From the NCBI GenBank assembly GCA_039000515.1, contig JBCFYV010009882.1:59824277-59888276 (forward strand): DNA of 64,000 bases, given 5' to 3'. Of this stretch, positions 1-11,623 are shown one piece after another; the first letter of the stretch is position 1, and each line of letters starts with the position of its first letter. Made by a program: the position numbers and the translations under genes. The DNA is from Timema cristinae (lineage: Eukaryota; Arthropoda; Insecta; Phasmatodea; Timematidae). The notes below the pieces were generated by a model. That model was not told the DNA's origin and made no database searches. It worked only from the letters and a program-made list of their open reading frames with translations.

Positions 1-807
1 CCAGCCCAACTGTTGACAAAATAATTTTATGGCCAACCGGTTTGCTGACGAACGATCTTTACACTAGCTTGACACCTAAAGGCTTTAGGGGACGGTGAGA
101 TGACCTATATTGCAGCACATTTATCTCACTTCCCTGGAGAGACATCCAAGGCCCTACTGGATACTTCATTGGAAACAATGCTGAGAGAGAAGAGGTTGCA
201 CCAAACCTAGTAGGGGACACCTAGGACAACAAAATTGGATAAATACTCGGATAATGCTAAGTTATACGATTAACTTGGAGGTCTTGGTGTGTCCATAGGG
301 AGAGGAGTCATCTTATTACCTTTCATGGAGCCCAGCGACATACAAAGAGCATCTGTATGGACGATTGGAAGTGATTCACCATTGGAAATCTTTCAATGTA
401 CACTCAACTTACCTTGAAAAGTAGCAATATTATCTCAAAGTATTCCACTATAGTGTAGGCTATATGATAGGGCCATAATGTAATCAGCAGCGGTAAGCCT
501 GCTATCACTCAGGGTAGACCAAGTGTAAATAATTGTATAGGTATTAAAAATCGCTCAATGGATATATAAAGTCAAAAACATTTTCATTTCTTTTTTTTAA
601 CTTAAATTCCTGTTTTACAAATTGGATAGGAAAATGTAAGTTTTGAAATAATTTTTGATTACGAATGTTTACTTTAATTTAGATATATTTAACAAAACTA
701 AAATAAACTAAGTCGATTCTTGAAAAAACTAAATCAAGATTTGTATAAGTAAAGGACCCGATTCCTAACTATCGTATATTAAAATTTGACAGCACGGATC
801 TAAACCA

Positions 808-845
<38 letters not shown>

Positions 846-2110
846 GGCCAAAATAAAGTTTTAAGATGTAAAAAAATCTAATTATTAAATTTTTTCTCTA
901 CAAAGTCAAATAGCAAGTAGAAAGGAAACTATAATTGAAAGTTATTTTTAATCGCAAGAATAAAATCGCAGTGAGTAATTTTTATAACTAAACACCATTT
1001 TAAAATCAAAGATAAGCCCAATACTTAACTATATGATTTGATTTAAAATATATATCGTATTGGGTCATTCATAAAAATGTTTATTAAATTAAACGTCAGT
1101 TTAACTAGATTTCTCCTCTTATAAATTAAACATTTCAATTGTATACATTTTATTACTAACCGAACCATAATTCTATTATAAGTTGTATTTTATTGTTTAT
1201 ATATATTTTAGATGACATATTATGCAGACATCGCAGCCAGAATTTTAGAAATAAATCAAGATACTCAAGTTATCAACGTATTAAATATAATTTAGACACA
1301 ATCACACAAAAATAAGTAATGACACAACACATTGGTAGGAAAAAAATAATAAACATTGTCGCGAGTAATTGATTTTTATTTATTAAACCCAAAATTATCA
1401 ATTAATTAATTATTGGATGAAGTATGCTGTTGTAGTTGTTGAGGAAACCGTCGTAAATATTGACCTAGGTGACAAAGATGTTGGAGGTGGTTCATATAGC
1501 ATGTTACTTACTATCAAATGAATGTAGAAGAAACTCTCAATAAACCCCTATTTAGATTGTTTTGCGACTTAAGTCTATTTACGATGCTTCTTTTAATCGA
1601 TCGCCCAATATTTAGGGTCGTATTTATAGTCTAGTCTTAGGAGTAAATCACTCTCAACCGGTATACGAAATAACAAGCAATTCAGATGGAATGAAGGAGT
1701 GGTTGATCTCCAAATCTAGATTATATATACGGCCCTTAAGTGTGCTAAAGCAAGTTTTGAATATCTTTAAAAAGTTATTTTTATTAGGAAAGCCATTTGG
1801 TTAGTAGACTTTGTATAAACAAACGTTTGTTCCGAAATAAGCATTATTGAGAAACTTCTATAAACAAGTTCATTGTCATATAAAACAAATATTACCATAT
1901 TTATGATATGTTTAACGATTTATTAGTATAATTTCAATAAACTTCAGTAAACATGTTACATTTGTTTTTATGACAATGAAAATGTTTGTCCCTAACAATG
2001 TCTAATTTAGAACCAAAGTGTGTTACTCAAGATCGATCAAATAGTTTTCAAACAAAAAATATCGAGTTAAGAACCACTCAACACTAGCATGAACACCTTT
2101 AAGGTCGTTG
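1..2110. other. AT-rich intergenic DNA, no gene seen
   Basis: No reading frame of credible length or family resemblance is visible. The first 450 bases have a more even composition than the rest and could be worn coding sequence, but I could not place them. A poly(A) run lies at 809-843. The remainder is A/T-rich with many short stops in all frames. Confidence 0.6.
809..843 (+). repeat. Poly(A) run, 35 bp
   Basis: An uninterrupted run of 35 A residues. It could be the tail of an old retroposed sequence, but the DNA upstream shows no SINE or LINE signature, so it may be a simple mononucleotide tract. Confidence 0.9.
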
Positions 2111-2129
2111 CTAGTTGGAGACTAACATG

Positions 2130-2335
2130 AAGTAGTAGCTGAGGTAGTCGAGAGATGGGAGCGCGGTAAGATGGGGACGGGGCCAGCCCGCGCTAGTCCT
2201 ATCCCGTGCATAGGGAACTGCCACTGCCAGAGCTTCATGGCGGCGAAATGATGGCCTGGGCCAGGGCCCCCCGGGCGCAAACCTGGGACCCACTCGCTTG
2301 CCCCATCTGCAAATTCGGAAATAATCTCTCTTAGA
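2130..2335. other. GC-rich patch in AT-rich DNA
   Basis: About 200 bases with clearly higher G+C and many CpG, C-runs and G-runs, sharply bounded on both sides. Two overlapping minus-strand frames of 74 and 85 codons cross it, rich in Gly, Pro and Arg. They match no family I recognise. It may be a fragment of a GC-rich transposon 5' region. A second GC-rich patch lies at 53140-53300. Confidence 0.5.
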
Positions 2336-2814
2336 AAAGAAAACATCGATCAAGTTCGGAAAGTTCATACAGAGAATGAGAAAAAACTAAAAAAAACATC
2401 AAATTTTGTGGGGATAATAGTCAAGTAGTTAAACTGGCATCCAAATAAAATAGTTAGCTTACTTATATCGATTGTGTTAGTTTTATTAGGTAGGGGAGGA
2501 TTATAATAGTAATACAACCAAATTTATTATTATTTGAAATATTAAAACGCTCTTAAATAGTCTACTTTAATAATAATTTGGCCAAAAATGTTTTCCTTCA
2601 AATTTGAAAGCAATTTGACTAATGGTTGTGGATATGTTGAATAAATTTTTATGTTGAAACTATTGAAAATCGTCACAAGAGTAAAATATATGTTAACCAT
2701 TTATGGGAATGGAAAAACCTATGTTATAATTTTATTTTCAAGGGAAATTATAAATAGCATTGTAAAAATATGTAAGGTCATAGATATCATATAATAAACT
2801 TCAAATTACTTTAA

Positions 2815-3178
2815 GGTGCGGCAGAAGGGAGCGCAAGTATTTTTACAGTTTTTATAGAATTGAAATTTCTTGGCCAAAATAAATAAAATATTTCTCCAGT
2901 AGCAACATAGAGTTTAGTTTTCTGCACATGCTAATATCAACAGATCTTGAGTATCTGTCAAGGGTGTCTTGGAATTTTGTCAAAACTTTTTCTCCTTATT
3001 TAAAAAGTTTTGACAAAATTCCAAGACACCCTTGACAGATATTCAAGATGTGTTGATATTGGCATAGGGAGAAAACTAAACTCTATGTTGCTACTGGAGA
3101 AATATTTTATTTATTTTGACCAGAAAATTTCAATTTTATAAAAACTGTAAAAATACTTGCGCTCCCTTCTGCCGCATC
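2815..3178. mobile_element. Palindromic MITE flanked by TTAA (copy 1)
   Basis: A nearly perfect palindrome of 364 bp. The left end begins GGTGCGGCAGAAGGGAGCGC and the right end is its reverse complement with small changes. The two arms meet in a short AT-rich loop near 2995-3005. TTAA lies directly on both sides (2811-2814 and 3179-3182), the target duplication used by piggyBac-type and some other TTAA-specific transposases. It has no coding capacity, so it would depend on a transposase supplied in trans. A second copy lies at 37921-38288. Confidence 0.88.
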
Positions 3179-3926
3179 TTAAGTTAGTACAAAATCAATA
3201 ACGTGACGAATATGTGAGAAAAATTAAAGGTATTGGTCGAATACAAATTTTCAAATACATAAATCAAACTAAATTAACTTATCAAACATCAATTTTGCAA
3301 GATAACAAGCGTCAACGTTAAAAGATAATTTTTTGTATGCTTTTGCTTGTTAATGTAATCAATTAAGGAAAGAAAAACATGACGGGAAGGTCACAGTGAA
3401 GATGAAGATCTAGGTCGAGATAGATGTTTCATACATGGAAATCAAAAGCGTCGATGCTCATTGCGAAGTCATTAAAAAAACTTATTTTGTTTTTATCATT
3501 GCGGCCTAGAGCGATGTGAGAGGTCTGCTTTGATGTGATTAATTGAGCCTAAAATCAGCGGTCTGCTCTGCAGTCCACAGTCCGAACAGTAGGTATACCT
3601 TGCATGATTTGTTGGTGTGTGATTTCTACAAACCACAGCGTGATTTATAGTGTTCGCAATGAAATAACATTTAATAAATCCACTATCATAACTACCATCA
3701 CTACTTTCACGATTCATTGAATGCTACACAAAGTTATGAGTGTTTACTAATGTGGCTCCTTATTGGCGGCAGAACCTCATTTGTGTGGGGTGGCACACAA
3801 AAAAAGGTTTTTTTTAGGGACTTTCTTTCTACTTCCTTCCCTCTCAGTAAATATTTTGAAATTGGATGCCACTAAAATCTATTTGTAGTGGTCCTACTCC
3901 CATAGTTTTGATTATATATTTTTTAG

Positions 3927-3965
3927 CACCGCGCCTTACTACCTATTCAGGATATAAGCGAAAAG
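3927..3965 (-). repeat. SINE 3'-tail fragment
   Basis: A reverse-strand copy of the tail shared by the SINEs in this window (compare 48440-48475), here degraded and without a head or body. It lies at the outer part of the left foldback arm. Confidence 0.6.
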
Positions 3966-5241
3966 TATATTATTTATATATGTTATTTAGAGTAGTCTAA
4001 TACTTACAATTTTTAAATGTGGATGCTTATAAAATCTATTTGGAGTGACGATTTTTCAGCAAATTCTCTAGGAACAATTTTGATTCATCCTTATCTTTAA
4101 TTGTGTTTTTTTAAATTGTTTCTATAGAAGCAATTTAAAGTAGCCCACCCTTTATATTTTTGTAATTTGGATGCTCCTTGAAGCTATTTAAATTGGCCTC
4201 ACCATAATTTTTCTGAAAGTTAGATGCCCCTAGAAGCTATTTGAAATGGTCTTCTAAAGCCATTTATTATTTTAAAGGTTATGTATTTAGATGCTATTTT
4301 GAATGTATCTCACCTGGATAATTTTGAAAATTTGATGATTTAAGAAGTTATTTGGAGTTGAAGATTGGACTTTTATTTAAAAACATAGGCATCTAGAATT
4401 TATTTCGAGTGGGCTACTCCCAGAATACTTTTAAATTTAAATGGCTCTAGAAGTTACTTGTATTTTGATGCACATCCTTCAGCTTCATATTCAATACATA
4501 TCATAAGGTGTGAAATACATCTAGAAAGGGGCTAATTTATTCCGGGAGGAGAAATGACCCCCGCCTCTAAGCCCCACTTTCCACTTTCGATGTCACCAAT
4601 TTGGAATGTTCCCTCCACCAATTTCCGGAAACTAGACTCTTTTGAAAAGCTATTTAGAGTGGTCCTTCCTCTGTATTGTTTTGATATTTAGATTACTTCT
4701 ACTTCAGAAAGTTATTGATATTTGTATGCCTCTAAAAGCTATTTTAAATAGTCCTCACCAAGATTTTGTTACATTTTAATTCCCTTCCAGCTAATCCCCT
4801 TAAAATTTTTGAAATTTGGATATTCCTAGAAGCTATTTAGATAGCTCCAAGCTTGAATTTTTCTCGAAGAATAGATGGGTGTAAAAGTAATTTGAAGTGG
4901 TCTTCGACCGGTGATATTTTGAAAATTGTATCTTCATAGAAGCTATATGGAATGATCCACTTATGTATTTAAAAAAAAAAAGATAAATGCTTCTATATGA
5001 TATTCTAAGAAATGAGTTTCCACTCACAATTATTTGAGAATTTAATACTTTCATTAACTATTTAGTGTGGTGAAAATTCTTGGAAATTTGTATGGCCCTA
5101 TAATTGATTTAGAGTGCAGCTCACCCGAATTTTTTCAGACATTTCGATGCCTCCTGACGCTATATTTTAAAATGGAATGAATTTAGAAGTCATTTGGAGT
5201 TTATTTGAGGTCATCATTCAGCTTCATATTCAATAATATCA

Positions 5242-5527
5242 ACCCAACACCTTAGATAAGTCGGTAGCGTGTCTGTCTAATTCCGGTTTCGATTCACGGC
5301 ATTGCCGAAAAATTTATCATACATTGGTGAAATGTGTGTTTAATCTTTCACAGTGATAAATTAACCACCGAGAACTGGATGTTGTGTCTGTTCCAGATTT
5401 AAGTTAAATTATAGAATATACGAATTTATGACAGGCCTTTCCAGCAAGTAGGGGAAGATATATGGCTTGAATAAAAAAGTGACTCAGGGCATAATATGGA
5501 AATAATAATGGATGTAGAAAAAAATCT
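5242..5527 (+). mobile_element. tRNA-derived SINE, family D (copy 1)
   Basis: A 286-bp insertion flanked by the 9-bp duplication ATAATATCA (5233-5241 and 5528-5536). The head is tRNA-like, with a B-box-like GGTTTCGATTC. The body continues through a segment shared with the copy at 35595-35868, including TCACAGTGAT and GGCTTGAATAAAAAAGT. It interrupts the left arm of the foldback element; the right arm at 6029-6052 preserves the uninterrupted sequence. Confidence 0.85.
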
Positions 5528-5740
5528 ATAATATCAGAGGATTGTAAATGGATCAGAGGCTTTGAAATAAATCTGACTAGGGGTAGGGGGGGAATTTATT
5601 ACAGCGAAGATCGGAGTATTTCTAGTAGGCTAAATACCCCCTCATCAGTTTTACCAGCACTGTGGCTCCTGTGGGTGTTTGAGAAAACTTCGAACAGCGT
5701 AAACAGCGAGCTTTGCAGTGAGGGTCGAGCTGATCGGTAT

Positions 5741-5864
5741 GTTTACCCAACATCGACCGCGACATCTATCTTAGCCACGACCACGAACATTCCAAGCAGG
5801 TCACGGTGAAGGTAAAGATCATGGTCATGGTGAAGATAGATGTCGCGGTCGATGTTGGGTAAAC
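5741..5864. repeat. Perfect 32-bp hairpin at the foldback centre
   Basis: Bases 5741-5772 are exactly reverse-complementary to 5833-5864, with a 60-bp loop. The loop-side sequence GGTCACGGTGAAGGTAAAG is repeated in altered form at both outer edges of the foldback (near 3390, and inverted near 7350), so the centre and the ends share a module. Confidence 0.85.
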
Positions 5865-7744
5865 ATAACGCGCAGCTCTACCCTCACTGTGATCTTCTCT
5901 TCTAGCGCTGATAACAGTTTTTTTTAAAATCTCCATAGGAGTCACAGTGGCGACGGAACCAGAGGGGTAATGAGAATTTGCATCTACCTGGAATATATTT
6001 GCCACCTCTCCCTCATATTATTTCAAATCCTCTGATATTATCGAATATGAAGCTGAGTGATGCCTAAATCTAACGTCAAAGGATTTCTAGATGAACTTAA
6101 TTTTCAATGATTTGCCGGATAAGACAATTTAAAGTAGCTTCGGAAGAAATCTAAATGTGTGAAATAATCATATGAGGAGCACTATAAATAGCTTCGAGGG
6201 CAATACAAATTTGAAAAATTTCTAAAGGAGGACCACTTCAAATAGCTTCTAGAATCTAGATGCATGAAATATTGAGGATTTTTCACGCGAGGACCACTCA
6301 AAATAGTTTATGAAACCATTCAATTTTCAAAAATTTATTAGTGGAAGACAACTTCTTCAATTATCTTTTAGACGCATTCAGTTTTCAAAATATTTCCAGA
6401 AGAGGACAGTTCCAAATAGCTTTAAAAAGAATTTATCGTCAAAATATCGTCAGGCGAAGATCACTTTACACGCTTACTGACACATCTAGTTTTCGAGAAA
6501 AATTCAGACGAGATGCAATATAAATAAATAGCTTCTAAAAGTAGCCAAATTTTAAAAAAATTCAGAAGGAAGGCCCCTTCAAATAGCTCTTCAAATTGCT
6601 TTAAGGAGATCTAAATTTTAAAAAAATTGGCTAGAATTATTTAAAATAACTTCTAGAGGCACTCTAATATCAAAAACGTATCTAAGTAGGACAAATCCAA
6701 ATAGATTCTAAGTCATACCAATTTAAAAAATAAATCTGAGAGAGGACCATTCTAAATAGCTTATAAAAATAATCCAATTTTCTACAATTGTGGTGGAGGA
6801 CCACTACAAACATCTTTTAGGAACATCCAATATTAAAACTTGTATTAGAGGGGGCGATGGCAGGGTAGGGGTAGGTGTGGAAAGCAAGTACCTATAAAAA
6901 TTATTTTTTGCTTGCTTCCCTTACACAAATAAGGCCGCCACTGAGGAGCCACATTAGTTAACACAAGTCTTTTTACTTTGTGAAGCATGCAATGAACCTC
7001 GAAAGTAGTGATTATAGTTATAATGATGGATTTAATTACTGTTCTTTCTGCGAACACAAGAAATCATGTCGTACTGTGTGGAAGTTATGCATAAACAAAT
7101 CACGCAAGGTATAACTATTGTTTGAGGTGTGTACTATCAAGCCAAACGATACTTTTAGGATATGTTATCGAGTTCAACCAATGACAGGCATGCATACATC
7201 CACCATATCTTTAGGCCACGACGATACAAACAAAATAGTTTGTTTTGCTATCGACATCAATGGTGACGGCAAGGGTGACCTTCTTGGAATGCGCATTCCC
7301 ATTGCTTTTAATGCTTTTAATTTGCATGGATGAAACATCTACTGTGACCATGGTCTTCACCTTCACCACGACATACTCGTTATGTTTTTACCCCAAGGTA
7401 GCACTAGCTTACTGCATTTTAGTTTTATATAATGTTTTTCTTTCAAAATATGAAAACAACTGTAATAGAGAGGAGAGCTTTATTTTAAGCTCGGCTGCTA
7501 TGAAAGTTTTTAAATAATTATTAAGAACTTCTCTTAATGCTAGATAAAATATAATGTTATATTATATAAAGAAACTAGATAAAAAGTGTGTTCAATTCAA
7601 GCTCAATAATAGTGGTTCTATAATTCAATACTACATTAATATTGGTTTATAATTCAATTCTAAATTAATTTCGGTAAAAAAAGCTTATTTGAAGTTTTGA
7701 AAACCGAAAAACTGGATACGCAAATATGATTGTTTTCATCCACT

Positions 7745-7965
7745 CAAGATTAATAACCACTAGGGCTATGAATTTAATTACGCTAATGGAACAGGGGTGA
7801 GAAAGATAAATCTTAGAGGAAATATACAGTCTTTAGGGCGAATGGGAAACCATTACTGTACCAACTTCAGTAGACCCGGACGGGATTAGAACCCCAACCT
7901 ACCCGTCACCAGCAAATCAGACTAGATGGGCCTGATATTTAGTCCTCGTGCCCAACAACTATGGA
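7745..7965 (-). mobile_element. Degenerate tRNA-derived SINE
   Basis: On the minus strand a B-box-like GGGGTTCTAATCCCG is followed by a body with TGGTTTCCCATTC and a worn version of the common SINE tail. The head is eroded and no target duplication is visible. Confidence 0.55.
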
Positions 7966-8985
7966 AAATAGCTACCATAAAGGCAATTACATGATGTTGG
8001 GGGAGATATGAGTAGCCCTTTTTTTCTAAAGACAAATTTTATAAAAAAAAAACTCATTGAAAATAATAATTTAAGGCGCCATGGCCCAACCGTGTTTAAG
8101 TCAAAGACGTTACACTTAAATAATTTAACAATAAGGAACGGACATAACCATTGGATTTATATATAGAGGACGAGATATAACTACACCACAGCATAATATA
8201 ATGTATAGACCAAATATACACCCCATGGTTTGAGACTAGGTTAATATTTTTATATTACTTATTTAAATTAGATTGCTAGGTGAAAATTACAGTAAGGCTA
8301 GAAGTTAAAATTAATAAAATAACATAACAGTTAAGGCCCTCCAAGGTCAAGAGCAATTACCAACAAAAATAGTATAAGGATAACAATAATTAATTTGTTC
8401 CTCAAGGCTGAGTGTTATCATTCGGATATTATTTCTGAATGTCATAGAGACATAATGATCGATTATTTGGTTTAGTGTCAATATCCCCCTGTCCCCCAAC
8501 AAATAAATGTACTACTGTACAGTTTCCCTATATTAGATACAGCGGAAAGGAGTTTCTGCATTTGTGATGTGCTTTTGTAGGTATCACCGCCCTTAAAGGT
8601 GAAGCTAGGAATATTAGTGGAGTCTTGGTATTGTCAAACACCTTCTGACTTTCTATTTTCCATTAGCCCTCCAGGAACTCCTCCACCCCTATCTGAATCT
8701 GACCTCCCTTAAGTGGATAACCCCCACTTCAGGGGGTACTCCCACCTCAAATACAGGTGAAAACATACACCAAGGGTTTCCCATGTTCGTTGTAGCGTCT
8801 CTTACCCCATGTAACGGTGGTTGCACAACGAAAAGGCTGACTTTATTGCGGTGTTGCAGATAGACACACAACTGGATAATAGAAGGAGTCCTTTAGGTCA
8901 GAATAATGGATGGCAAGGCATCGGAACCTTCTTTGATAGCCATCGGTGCAAGAAAGAATGAACGTCGAATGGACGCAAACTATTG
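7966..8985. other. No gene recognised
   Basis: AT-rich DNA up to about 8500, then about 480 bases of more balanced composition adjoining the decayed Polinton genes. The latter may hold worn Polinton sequence downstream of the protease, but no frame could be assigned. No terminal inverted repeat of the Polinton was found here. Confidence 0.4.
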
Positions 8986-9443
8986 ATAGGTGGCACGACG
9001 CCGACATCTTGAAGCATGCGTTTTGATATCACAATACCTCGGAATCGTTGTTTATATGTTTGGTGGGTGAGAATAGGAGCAGGGAAATCTTTGTTTGAAT
9101 GTTCTTGGCACGGTAGAGAAGATACATGCGACAATAATAGCCACAAACATATGATGCTATGCCCTGAAGTTGTACAGTGTTATTATACCAGCGGGGAACG
9201 TTTATAGCGTATAGATACCAAATTAAACTTTACATTCGGGAAAAACCTATACCTTTCAAAGAAACCTTCAACGACGTTCTAGTTGAAAAAAAAGGCCATA
9301 AAATGCGCCTCAGGCTTTGTGCGTGAATCAGTGTTGATAACAAGGGTTGTAGGGTGCAGTCTATAATCAGGTAAAACACCTGAACGTAGAGAACAAAGGT
9401 ATGGGCTTTTTTTCAACGCATGTCTTATGGTATGGGTGTTCAT
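8986..9443 (-). pseudogene. PRO: Polinton cysteine protease (adenain-like), broken
   Basis: The frame opens at the ATG at 9441-9443. Early on it reads VINTDSRTKPEAHF, matching the family pattern in which an Asn-Thr-Asp stretch precedes the catalytic His of a Gly-x-His-Trp block; the His remains, while Gly and Trp have changed. After frameshifts near 9250-9290 the minus strand around 9085-9165 reads ASYVCGYYCRMYL, the segment holding the catalytic Cys. In Polintons and adenoviruses this enzyme matures capsid proteins. The acidic residue between His and Cys is not identifiable. It is the last recognised gene of the cluster. Family assignment rests on motif recall and gene context, not on an alignment. 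Confidence 0.78.
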
Positions 9444-9549
9444 TTTCAATCAGCCGGTCTCCAATTCCCCAAATGATGGAGGCTGACTAAAAGATCCATA
9501 TAGAACCATGTGTCATGCATGTAATGCGACCCAATTTAAGGGTTTTCAA

Positions 9550-9874
9550 AAATGTACATTCTCTGTCATATTGATCGATGATGGGAATGACGTATATTTG
9601 GCCAGATACTTTCTGTTATGCTCCCGACGAAGACTGTTTCTGTACGCAATGTAGCACATAGGATGATGAATTTGAGAAGGTTGTAATCCACATATTACGA
9701 TACTGTTGGTTTGTTCTATAGCCGCGGGGGAAATTTTATTGTAAGAGCAAGGGGGTTTAAACACATCCAATGGTGAAGTAATGTTCCACATAAAGATAAA
9801 ACACTTAGTTCCTCGATGATAAGTTCTTTGCCGTCGTCGTTGATGTAGCTCTGGAAATCCACATTGAAGTCCAT
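9550..9874 (-). pseudogene. Unassigned Polinton ORF between capsid and protease
   Basis: An ATG at 9872-9874, 40 bases after the major capsid stop, opens a frame rich in acidic residues and then ELIIEELSVLSL. After a frameshift near 9790 a second frame contains VFKPPCSYNKISP. The order (Ile/Leu-rich strand, short linker, aromatic-Lys-Pro-Pro) resembles small uncharacterised proteins encoded by Polinton-like elements of invertebrates. No catalytic motif is evident and I assign no function. Its place between capsid and protease genes, on the same strand, argues it belongs to the element. Confidence 0.5.
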
Positions 9875-9914
9875 GATTTAAATGACAAGGAAATGTTGAA
9901 GGACATCGCTTATA

Positions 9915-10405
9915 TTAATTCGCAGAATCAACCATCACGTTTCTGCCTCTGTCCATGGTGATGTTGTTGTCAAATTCGCATGACGTAATACAGTTGACGG
10001 TTTCGGTCACTGGCAGGGTGAAGCTAACTTCTAAGCTCCAAGATCCGCACTGCATCAAATTTCAATGCGATGTCATGTTGGCCTACAGATTCAGTGTAAG
10101 GTCTGAAACCATAAGATGTTATATATTAGGGACAGGTGTCTCATATTATGTCACCACCCTCGTTCATGAAATGAGAGCCCGCTCCATAAAAGAGCGTGTT
10201 ATAGGACATAACCTAATTTTCATGAGTGAAATTGGGCTGAAAAGGTGTTGACGGCTCTTGTTCTCCATCCATGTAAAACGAGAAATTATTCATGCCATAC
10301 ATTTATAGAATGAAAGAACTCTTGTCGGCATCTCCATTGAACAAAACTTTGGATAAGAACCCAACGAAAAATCATTTAGAAAACTGCCCCGTGAATGTGG
10401 TTTCC
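9915..10405 (-). pseudogene. MCP: Polinton major capsid protein, C-terminal fragment
   Basis: Segments of the C-terminal third of a double jelly-roll major capsid protein can be read on the minus strand: a GQFSK block near 10390, NNFSFYMDGEQEPSTPF spanning about 10230-10295, NTLFYGAGLSF near 10165-10200, and the end region with LPVTETVNC followed by EFDNNITMDRGRNVMV, stopping at 9915-9917. In-frame stops lie near 10375 and 10310, and a frameshift near 10150. The N-terminal two thirds are absent: upstream sequence is minor capsid instead, so a deletion fused the tail of one gene to the end of the other near 10400. The family forms the icosahedral shell of Polinton-type virions. Confidence 0.75.
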
Positions 10406-11623
10406 TGTGATTTCTCATATTTCACGCACACTTTTACAAACTCAAATGTCACAGGTTCACCAGTGTATGTCTTTTTATTGATCTACAAACTCTCAATTTC
10501 TCGTAAATTATGGACACGTAGTGCATCGGAGAATATATAACGGTCTTATGCGTAACGTTGACATAGTTTGAGTTGGATGACACAAACAATACGTAGAGGA
10601 GTGCCACAATTTCACCAATAGTCTGTGGATCAACGATATCCAAGTAGATACATGTCTGAGAGGATATATCTAGTAGAATGTTTGCAACTTATGGTAAAAT
10701 TTTGGATATGATCAAGTTTGTTATGAGTTCGTACCCAAGCTGCAGATCATGTTGGATAGATAGTGTTAGCATTTTGTCTTCAAATATGTTGCCATGAAAA
10801 TGATAGCTTTACTGTAGAGTGTAAAGCAGAGATGGAAAATCTATGGCATGTGAACATGAATTGGGTGGCACAGTGACATAAAAAGAGTTTAATCAAAACA
10901 ACTTTTCCCCAAATTCACATAAGTGTTTGAAGCCAATATTTTGACTAATATTTAAATGATTATGTAAATTTTGGATTTAACGTATATAATAATCGTCTTT
11001 ATTGCATTGAAGGCCTCATTTAAACTGTTTCTGTTTATGTTATTGAAATTAATATTTCCTAAGACATACTTTGACATTTTGATTACATTCTCTTTTTTAA
11101 AATTTAAGCATTATTAAGATATTTAAAATTTGTTACATTATTCATTAAATTTAATAATATATTCAACAAGTTTTGTTTTTTAAATACTCATTAAATAACG
11201 TTAAAAAGACTTGGCACACTATTTTTGTTTAAAATTAGGCCAAACTTTAATTGGAACACTGGTCGGAAAAAGTTTCACCAGCCCTGGTATAAAGTAATAA
11301 CATATTATTGAAACATTTCACAGCGTTGATAATATGGATAAAATCGACGATAATACCATAGTTTACATACGGAATATGATCTTTGTACGCTCCCTCTATA
11401 CGATTATCATCCTCCATAATATACTATAATATGATCATTTGCCCCACCGGTACATCCATGAAAGAACAAGGATACTGAAATTCAGATAAAGCATACCCCC
11501 ACCCCACCCACTGTTCATAGAGCGTTAGATTATATGGCGGTTGTGAGGCGAAATTCGTGACAGGATTTTCTGGGTACTATAGTAATGAGCGGTCGTTCAG
11601 GAAAGTAATGCAAGACTGTACAT
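10390..11623 (-). pseudogene. mCP: Polinton minor capsid (penton-type) protein, broken
   Basis: The ATG at 11621-11623 directly follows the integrase stop (TGA at 11624-11626). After a frameshift the sequence reads YPENPVTNFASQPP, then LTLYEQW and LSEFQYPCSF (about 11455-11570), matching the N-terminal strand-rich region of Polinton minor capsid proteins. The C-terminal part, 10449-10870, contains CIYLDIVDPQTIGE and VIYSPMHYV, then TGEPVTFEFVKVCVKY after a frameshift. The middle is interrupted by an AT-rich block at about 10890-11230. Several stops are present. The single jelly-roll protein is thought to form the capsid vertices. Confidence 0.75.
10890..11230. other. AT-rich block interrupting the minor capsid gene
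   Basis: About 340 bases of strongly AT-rich sequence with no reading frame separate the two parts of the minor capsid gene. Neighbouring Polinton DNA is far less AT-rich, which suggests insertion of foreign DNA. No terminal repeats or target duplication were found. Confidence 0.45.

Larger units (their letters stand above)
3376..7390. mobile_element. Large foldback-type inverted repeat
   Basis: Two long arms are inverted copies of one another. Matching blocks include 3376-3450 with 7310-7390, 3590-3760 with 6945-7110, and 5217-5241 with 6029-6052. Within the arms are many degenerate units of roughly 60-80 bp containing variants of GAAGCTATTTGAAGTGGTC, forward in the left arm and reversed in the right arm. 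The arms meet in a perfect hairpin near 5741-5864. Tandem units inside long inverted arms are typical of Foldback-like DNA elements. I see no transposase. The left arm is longer, partly because a SINE sits in it (5242-5527). Exact ends and target duplication were not established. Confidence 0.7.

Noticed and set aside
5766..6005. 79-codon minus-strand frame at the foldback centre
   Set aside because: It spans the central hairpin, and its Thr/Phe-rich end simply translates the repeated GGTGAAG module.
10449..10643. Major capsid assignment for this 64-codon frame
   Set aside because: A neighbouring frame gave a weak capsid-like match, but the open frame itself reads CIYLDIVDPQTIGE and VIYSPMHYV, which fits the minor capsid C-terminus much better.
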